This document shows, in pieces, positions 7,080 through 11,045 of a DNA stretch of 11,045 nt. The stretch is from Pseudomonadota bacterium. GTDB taxonomy: Bacteria > Pseudomonadota > Gammaproteobacteria > Burkholderiales > Ferrovaceae. Both the position numbers and the translations under genes were made by a program. Location of the stretch: the NCBI GenBank assembly GCA_021804345.1, contig JAJZHV010000018.1, positions 1-11,045 of the forward strand, given 5' to 3'. Each line of letters opens with the position of its first letter. Position 1 is the first letter of the stretch. Below the pieces are notes generated by a model. That model worked only from the letters and a program-made list of their open reading frames with translations, did no database searches and was not told where the DNA came from.

Positions 7080-7835
7080 GTGATTGCTTACGATTATCCA
7101 CTAACCGAGCAGATCAGAACCTTCTTGCGTCTGAAGCATCTGTTTCAACGGGCGTTTTACTGGTTGGAACAAAACGCTGCGCAGGATCATCACGGTGCGC
7201 TGCTGACGCTGTTTGAAATCATTGATGTGACGGCTCGGGCGGATGTGAAATCAGATCTTCTCCAATGTCTGGATCGTCAGCGTGTGGCGCTGGCACCGCT
7301 GCGGGGCAATGTGAACGTGCTGCAGGAACCCCTGGAAAAAACCCTCTCCGATCTGGAAACAGCCGCCTATGATCTGCATGCCAGCAAGGGCAAATTTGGC
7401 GAACACCTGCGCAATCATGAGTGGCTGATGAGCATCAAACAGCGCACCGGGATTCCAGGTGGCATGTGCGACTTCGACTTGCCGGGCTATCACTACTGGT
7501 TATCCCGAGCGCCCGGGCAGCGCCGCCAGCACATGCAGGACTGGCTGGCCCCGCTGCTGCCCACCTATCATGGCTTGAAGGTGCATTTGTCGCTGCTGCA
7601 GGACAGTGGACGTGCCTTACAGTTGGAAGCCTGTCAGGGGTTGTACCAGCAGGCCAAGGTGGGGCCAGAGGTGCGCCTGCTGCGGGTGTTGCTGGAAGAG
7701 GATCAACCCTGTGTGCCCGAGATCAGCGCCAACAAGTATCTGCTCAACATCCGTTTTATGGAAGCGGGTGAAGCCATGCGCCCTGGTGTGTTTGCGGCCA
7801 ACCTGGACTTCACCCTGATATTGTGCACCCTATGA
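7080..7835 (+). CDS. zapD: Cell division protein ZapD
   Basis: ZapD binds the FtsZ C-terminal tail and bundles FtsZ filaments in the Z ring. The 251-residue length fits the family. Recognised stretches are the N-terminal YDYPLTEQIRTFLRLKHLF (4-22), the conserved centre IPGGMCDFDLPGYHYWL (125-141) and the C-terminal PEISANKYLLNIRFM (213-227). The rest is mostly helical, as expected. The start is GTG 7080, with AGGGGA (7065-7070) nine bases upstream and the family N-terminus just behind it. It follows coaE after 22 bases. A yacG gene, often next in line in gammaproteobacteria, is absent; the strand switches instead to folB, with 42 bases between the convergent stops. Confidence 0.93.
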   Translation: MIAYDYPLTEQIRTFLRLKHLFQRAFYWLEQNAAQDHHGALLTLFEIIDVTARADVKSDLLQCLDRQRVALAPLRGNVNVLQEPLEKTLSDLETAAYDLHASKGKFGEHLRNHEWLMSIKQRTGIPGGMCDFDLPGYHYWLSRAPGQRRQHMQDWLAPLLPTYHGLKVHLSLLQDSGRALQLEACQGLYQQAKVGPEVRLLRVLLEEDQPCVPEISANKYLLNIRFMEAGEAMRPGVFAANLDFTLILCTL

Positions 7836-7877
7836 ACCGTGGGGGCAAAGGTCCCTGTGGTCTTCCCAATCAGAGCG

Positions 7878-8267
7878 TTATTCGCGCCGCAGGGCCAGGG
7901 CTTGCCAGTCCTGCCGGCTGCTTTCCACACCAACACCGATTTCTTCTACCTCGGCAAAGATCGTGGTTTTGCGGATGGACGCCTGGACGTGCGCTACCCG
8001 TTCGTCAGCAAAACAGCGGGTGACCAGCTCATCCAGCAGGTCTTCAATCAGCCCCACATGGGGCCGGTCAGCCCAACTGCGAATAAAGTCCCGCAAAGGC
8101 TCGTAGTCTACCGTGTCATCGATCTGTCGGATACGACGCAGGGCACTGAAGGGAAAAGACAGGCGCACCGAGACTAGGATGTCCTGGGGCCCTAGTTTCT
8201 CATGCTCGTGAATGCCCAAACGCACACGACAGCGCGCGTTTTCGATGAGGCAGTAAAAGTGGCTCAT
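7878..8267 (-). CDS. folB: Dihydroneopterin aldolase (FolB family)
   Basis: FolB converts 7,8-dihydroneopterin to 6-hydroxymethyl-7,8-dihydropterin and glycolaldehyde in folate synthesis. The 129-residue product shows the family layout: VRLGIHEHEKLGPQDILVSV at residues 15-34 with the conserved acidic position (Glu21 or Glu23), DDTVDYEPLRDFI (51-62, Tyr55), GLIEDLLDELVTRCF (72-86, Glu75) and ASIRKTTIFAEVEEIGVGVE (96-115) with the catalytic lysine Lys100. Subtypes such as FolX epimerase share this fold, so the exact activity is a family inference. Its ATG overlaps the rpoH stop (ATGA, 8264-8267) and no good ribosome binding site precedes it, which suggests coupled translation from the rpoH mRNA. 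It is the last gene of the leftward cluster. Confidence 0.85.
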   Translation of the reverse strand: MSHFYCLIENARCRVRLGIHEHEKLGPQDILVSVRLSFPFSALRRIRQIDDTVDYEPLRDFIRSWADRPHVGLIEDLLDELVTRCFADERVAHVQASIRKTTIFAEVEEIGVGVESSRQDWQALALRRE

Positions 8268-9130
8268 ACGGCCGGTTGAAGCGCCTGTTTCAGTTTTTGT
8301 AGGGCACGGACTTCGATTTGGCGCACCCGTTCGGCCGACACGCCCAATTCTCTGGCCAGTTCATGTAATGTGGCAGCGCTCCCGGTTTCGGGTTGTAACC
8401 AGCGTGCCGCGACGATATGGCGGCTGCGCTCGTCCAGATTGGCCAGGGCCAGTTGCAGGCCCTCCTGGCTTCGATGTTCGGCTTCCTTTTGCTCCAAAGC
8501 CTCGATGGGCGTGGCAGATTCATCCGTGAGCCAGGCAACCGGACTGACCCAACGCGAGTCCTCTTCTTCGGAGGGGGGGGTTAAGGAAATATCCTGCCCC
8601 GTCAGGCGTACTTCCATTTCGCTCACGTCTTCAGGACGAACCCCCAATTGCTGGGCCACCTCCAGGGTTTCGCGCGGGGATAGCGCGGCAAAACCGGGTT
8701 TTAGGCTGCGCAAACCAAAAAACAGTTTGCGTTGGGCCTTGGTGGTGGCAATTTTTACCAGACGCCAGTTACGCAGAATGAATTCGTGAATTTCAGCCTT
8801 GATCCAGTGTACGGCAAAAGAAACCAGGCGCACGCCGCGCTCTGGGTCGAAACGCCGTACAGCCTTCATCAGGCCCACATTGCCTTCCTGGATCAGGTCG
8901 GCATAGGGCAAACCATACCCATGATACTGACGTGCAATGGAGGCCACCAGGCGCAAATGGGCAAGAATCATGCGTTGCGCGGCCTGCAAATCATTGTGAT
9001 CGCGCAAGCGCCGTCCCAGCGCGATTTCTTCCTCGGCGCTCAACAGCGGAACGCGCGCAATGCTTTGCAGGTACTGCTCCAGACTGCCAACCAACGTGGG
9101 TACCGGCATGGGTAATGTCATATCATGCAT
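8264..9130 (-). CDS. rpoH: RNA polymerase heat-shock sigma factor RpoH (sigma32)
   Basis: RpoH directs RNA polymerase to heat-shock promoters. The 288-residue product has region 2 at about 50-121, including GLPYADLIQEGNVGLMKAVRRFDPERG and VSFAVHWIKAEIHEFILRNW, and region 4.2 at about 254-284 (LHELARELGVSAERVRQIEVRALQKL). The diagnostic RpoH box is QRKLFFGLR (133-141), differing from the usual QRKLFFNLR at one residue (Gly139). This separates it from RpoD and RpoS. The first ATG (9128-9130) is preceded by GAGGACAGGA on the minus strand; an in-frame ATG three codons on is possible. It lies downstream of ftsX, the usual gamma/beta position, and overlaps folB by 4 bases. A perfect CIRCE operator lies 36 bases before the start codon, so HrcA control is predicted. 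The leader from the candidate promoter is only about 27 bases. Confidence 0.97.
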   Translation of the reverse strand: MHDMTLPMPVPTLVGSLEQYLQSIARVPLLSAEEEIALGRRLRDHNDLQAAQRMILAHLRLVASIARQYHGYGLPYADLIQEGNVGLMKAVRRFDPERGVRLVSFAVHWIKAEIHEFILRNWRLVKIATTKAQRKLFFGLRSLKPGFAALSPRETLEVAQQLGVRPEDVSEMEVRLTGQDISLTPPSEEEDSRWVSPVAWLTDESATPIEALEQKEAEHRSQEGLQLALANLDERSRHIVAARWLQPETGSAATLHELARELGVSAERVRQIEVRALQKLKQALQPAV

Positions 9131-9163
9131 GGTGTCCTGTCCTCAATCAAAGGAGATAAGGTG

Positions 9164-9193
9164 ATTTTAGCACTCTTGCGCTTTGAGTGCTAA
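9164..9193 (-). promoter_or_regulatory. Candidate sigma70 promoter of rpoH, coincident with CIRCE
   Basis: On the minus strand TTAGCA (9188-9193, 4 of 6 to the -35 consensus) and TAAAAT (9164-9169, 5 of 6 to the -10 consensus) are 18 bases apart. The -35 lies in one CIRCE arm and the -10 overlaps the outer edge of the other, so bound HrcA would block polymerase. Initiation near 9157 would give a leader of about 27 bases. The call is strengthened by its fit to the operator but is not independent of it. Confidence 0.6.
9167..9193. promoter_or_regulatory. CIRCE operator (HrcA binding site) upstream of rpoH
   Basis: Two perfect 9-base arms, TTAGCACTC at 9167-9175 and GAGTGCTAA at 9185-9193, flank a 9-base spacer (TTGCGCTTT). 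This matches the CIRCE consensus TTAGCACTC-N9-GAGTGCTAA at every arm position. CIRCE is the operator of HrcA, a repressor whose activity depends on GroEL and which usually controls groESL and dnaK operons. Here it fills much of the 67-base ftsX-rpoH spacer and covers the candidate rpoH promoter. No chaperonin gene is nearby, so rpoH (with folB) is the only reasonable target. The hrcA gene itself is not in the window. Confidence 0.93.
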
Positions 9194-9207
9194 CCTCTTA
9201 AGAGGTT
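9192..9207. repeat. 16-base perfect palindrome at the ftsX stop, abutting CIRCE
   Basis: AACCTCTTAAGAGGTT equals its own reverse complement and shares its first two bases with the end of the CIRCE arm. It contains the ftsX stop codon (minus strand TAA, 9198-9200). With no loop and no T-run it is a poor transcription terminator; a dimeric regulator site or a chance product of the ftsX end are both possible. Confidence 0.5.
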
Positions 9208-10112
9208 CCCCGCTCCACCCGGTTGATGGTCCAGGTACTGGAAACCCAGGCGACTAGCCAACAAAGCAGTCCCGCAGCGAGGGGCAACAGCACAATTTCC
9301 TGCACGGTGAGGGCGGGCAGCGTGAGATCCCGATCCAGCAGGCGCGAAAGTTCTTCCGTATGGCGATTACAGAGTGAAATCAGAAGCGTCAGCACTAGCA
9401 GCGCCATAAGGGCGCTCACAACCCCCAGCAGTGATCCCAGATAGAGAAAAGGACGGCGAATGGTGTGTGCACTGGCCCCCAGCCAATGGAAAACACGAAC
9501 CTCTTCCTGTTGCTGTTGCACCTGTTCGCGCACCAGATGAAAGACGATGAAAACGGTGGCCAGCAGCCACATGAGGGCAAACAGGCGCGATAGATTCCGA
9601 GTGAAATGCAGTAATCCGGCCAGCCCTTGTGCCCATTGTTGATCCAGCTTGACTTGCGCCACCTGTGGCTCGCGCAGCAGGCGCTGTTGCAGGGACATCA
9701 AAGATTCTGGAGCCAGCGCGCGCGGAAGGATGACGAAGGTGTGGGGCAAGGGGTTATGCTCCAGGTTTTGCAACGAGGCGGTCAGTCCCGGCAGATGTTT
9801 GATCTGCTCCAGTGCTTCCTGCGGAGAAATGGACTGGAAGGATTGCACTTCGGTGTCAGCGGCCAGAGTGCGCCAGACCCCCTGAATGGCCTCATCGGGA
9901 GCTTCCAGTTTCATATAAAGCGTCAGATGCGGACGTTGCCCGGCAGTGAGGCTCCACCCGGTTTCCTGCTGCTGCAGGTGATACAGCAGGGCGGGCAGAG
10001 TGAGCTGGAAGGCCATGATCACCAGGGCCATGAGGCTGACCCAGGGGGTGCGCAACAACTGGCCCCAGGAATGGCGCCAAGCTGTGGTATGGGCGTGTAT
10101 CCAAGCGTGCAT
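9198..10112 (-). CDS. ftsX: Cell division protein FtsX (ABC transporter-like permease)
   Basis: FtsX forms the FtsEX complex in the inner membrane and passes ATP-driven shape changes to periplasmic activators of cell-wall amidases such as EnvC. The 304-residue protein has the expected plan: a short cytoplasmic N-terminus, membrane segment 1 at about residues 24-46, a periplasmic domain at about 50-170 (including NPLPHTFVILP, 120-130), then three membrane segments at about 176-194, 222-247 and 272-292. The cytoplasmic loop between segments 2 and 3 carries RVFHWLGASAHTIRRPFL (206-223), the conserved LGAS coupling region that contacts FtsE. The ATG is 6 bases past the ftsE stop and has a weak ribosome binding site, so translation is probably coupled. 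The E. coli-type long N-terminal cytoplasmic extension is absent. Confidence 0.92.
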   Translation of the reverse strand: MHAWIHAHTTAWRHSWGQLLRTPWVSLMALVIMAFQLTLPALLYHLQQQETGWSLTAGQRPHLTLYMKLEAPDEAIQGVWRTLAADTEVQSFQSISPQEALEQIKHLPGLTASLQNLEHNPLPHTFVILPRALAPESLMSLQQRLLREPQVAQVKLDQQWAQGLAGLLHFTRNLSRLFALMWLLATVFIVFHLVREQVQQQQEEVRVFHWLGASAHTIRRPFLYLGSLLGVVSALMALLVLTLLISLCNRHTEELSRLLDRDLTLPALTVQEIVLLPLAAGLLCWLVAWVSSTWTINRVERGTS

Positions 10113-10118
10113 GGCAGT

Positions 10119-10793
10119 TTAGCTGGCGCTGGGCTGGCTGGGTGCCAGTCGTCCGTTGCTCAAGGTATAGCGGGCGGTTGCCTCGGGTAAAGTGAGGCAG
10201 TCTTCCGCACAGGTTTGAACGATGGTCAAACCGCCCGCACTATGGCGTGAACGCAAGAGTCCGGACACCCGGGCGGCGTTTTGCGAATCCAGTCGGGCAA
10301 GGGGTTCGTCCGCCACAATCAGGCTAGGGCGCGTGATCAGGGCGCGAGCAATGCAGGCCAGTTGGCGTTCGCTGCTGGAGACCTGGGAGGGCAACGCCGA
10401 AGCACGGGCGCTTAAGCCGAGCAAGTCCAGGGATTGCAGGGCCCGTTGGTGCACGGTACGGCCAAATTGCCCCGCCAATTCCAGAGGCAGGGCCACATTT
10501 TCTATCAGGCTTCGGCGTTGTAGCAGGTGCGGTTCCTGAAAAATCAGTCCTATGTTGGCGCGCAGTCGGGCGCGCACCTGAGCATTCAATCGGCCCAAAT
10601 GTTGATGCTGCAGAAAAACCTTGCCCTCGGTGGGTTGCTCCAGCCCCATGATCAGGTGCAGCAGTGTGGTTTTGCCACACCCGGACCCTCCCGAGATCAG
10701 CACCCAGGCATTGCTGTCGATGTCCAGGTCGATGCCTTGCAGGGCTTGCGGGCCTGGGGAAAACCGCTTGCCCAGTGCTTCTAGTCGAATCAT
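10119..10793 (-). CDS. ftsE: Cell division ATP-binding protein FtsE, with divergent ABC motifs
   Basis: FtsE is the ATPase of FtsEX, which couples division to cell-wall hydrolase activation. The 224-residue length is normal. It has Walker A GGSGCGKTT (35-43), a Q-loop IFQEPHLL (84-91) and Walker B LIVADEPLARLD (158-169) with the catalytic Glu163. Two motifs deviate. The ABC signature, normally LSGGEQQR, reads VSSSERQL (138-145). The switch region, normally ending in a histidine (THD), reads IVQTCAED (191-198) with no histidine. The reading frame through both is intact, so these are substitutions, not frameshifts. Position between ftsY (4-base overlap) and ftsX, plus length, supports FtsE over other ABC ATPases. 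Whether hydrolysis is fully retained is uncertain. Confidence 0.92.
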   Translation of the reverse strand: MIRLEALGKRFSPGPQALQGIDLDIDSNAWVLISGGSGCGKTTLLHLIMGLEQPTEGKVFLQHQHLGRLNAQVRARLRANIGLIFQEPHLLQRRSLIENVALPLELAGQFGRTVHQRALQSLDLLGLSARASALPSQVSSSERQLACIARALITRPSLIVADEPLARLDSQNAARVSGLLRSRHSAGGLTIVQTCAEDCLTLPEATARYTLSNGRLAPSQPSAS

Positions 10794-11045
10794 TCCACCA
10801 AGGCGTCCACAAATTCCTGTGCTCGAAAGCGCTGCAAATCTTCCAGTGCTTCTCCCACGCCCACAAAGCAGATAGGTACCGGGCGCTCGCCGGCAATGGC
10901 TGCCAATACGCCGCCGCGGGCGGTACCATCGAGTTTGGTGATGACCAGTCCGGTCAGTTGCAGCGCCGCGTCGAAGGCGCGCACCTGGGCCAGGGCGTTT
11001 TGCCCCGTGTTGGCATCTAGGACCAGTAAAATGTCGTGGGGTGCG
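10790..11045 (-). CDS. ftsY: Signal recognition particle receptor FtsY, C-terminal end (5' end beyond window)
   Basis: FtsY is the membrane-associated GTPase receptor that docks Ffh-ribosome complexes at the Sec translocon. The last 84 residues are present. They contain ILLVLDANTGQNAL (the family usually has DATTGQN), TGLVITKLDGTARGG with the G4-type TKLDG motif, PICFVGVGEALEDLQRF and the terminal FVDALVE, all standard for the end of the FtsY G domain. The TGA overlaps the ftsE ATG by 4 bases (10790-10793), as in the classic ftsY-ftsE-ftsX operon. The acidic A domain, N domain and P-loop are outside the window. Confidence 0.96.
   Translation of the reverse strand, partial: APHDILLVLDANTGQNALAQVRAFDAALQLTGLVITKLDGTARGGVLAAIAGERPVPICFVGVGEALEDLQRFRAQEFVDALVE

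Noticed and set aside
7836-7877. Possible terminator between convergent zapD and folB
   Set aside because: No stem of useful length and no T-run could be seen in the 42 bases.

Overview
The window is an ordinary, densely packed bacterial chromosome segment. It carries 15 recognisable genes (the first and last cut by the window edges), no intergenic gap over about 70 bases, and no RNA gene, mobile element or CRISPR array. The gene content points to the gamma/beta side of the Proteobacteria: a ZapD-type divisome protein, a prepilin peptidase-coaE-zapD block, ftsY-ftsE-ftsX-rpoH, and a YpjD/CorC pair beside ffh. Composition is moderately GC-rich (about 60% by eye). A lineage between classic gamma and beta groups, such as the Acidithiobacillia, would fit, but that is a guess from content and not a phylogenetic result.

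Layout. Positions 1-2192 (+ strand): the end of trmD, then rplS, xerD and plsY, closely spaced. Positions 2243-3595 (- strand): ffh, converging on plsY. Positions 3632-7835 (+ strand): a run of five genes with gaps of 22 bases or fewer: a YpjD-like cytochrome c assembly family protein, a CNNM/CorC-type transporter, a compact prepilin peptidase, coaE and zapD. Positions 7878-11045 (- strand, read right to left): the end of ftsY, ftsE, ftsX, rpoH and folB, with 4-base overlaps at ftsY/ftsE and rpoH/folB, and a 67-base ftsX-rpoH spacer holding a regulatory site.

How the genes work together. Ffh and FtsY are the two protein partners of co-translational membrane targeting, encoded about 7 kb apart. 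FtsE/FtsX and ZapD are divisome components, XerD resolves chromosome dimers at division, TrmD and L19 belong to translation, and CoaE, FolB and PlsY serve CoA, folate and phospholipid synthesis.

The most notable signal is a perfect CIRCE operator (TTAGCACTC-N9-GAGTGCTAA, 9167-9193) directly before rpoH and lying over its best candidate promoter. It implies that the HrcA repressor controls the gene for the heat-shock sigma factor, stacking the two classic heat-shock circuits. A 16-base perfect palindrome that holds the ftsX stop codon abuts the operator. Other points are an FtsE with an altered ABC signature and no H-loop histidine, a cysteine-free short prepilin peptidase, and a local gene order in which trmD-rplS is inverted relative to ffh. 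I found no evidence for a wholly new multi-gene system.
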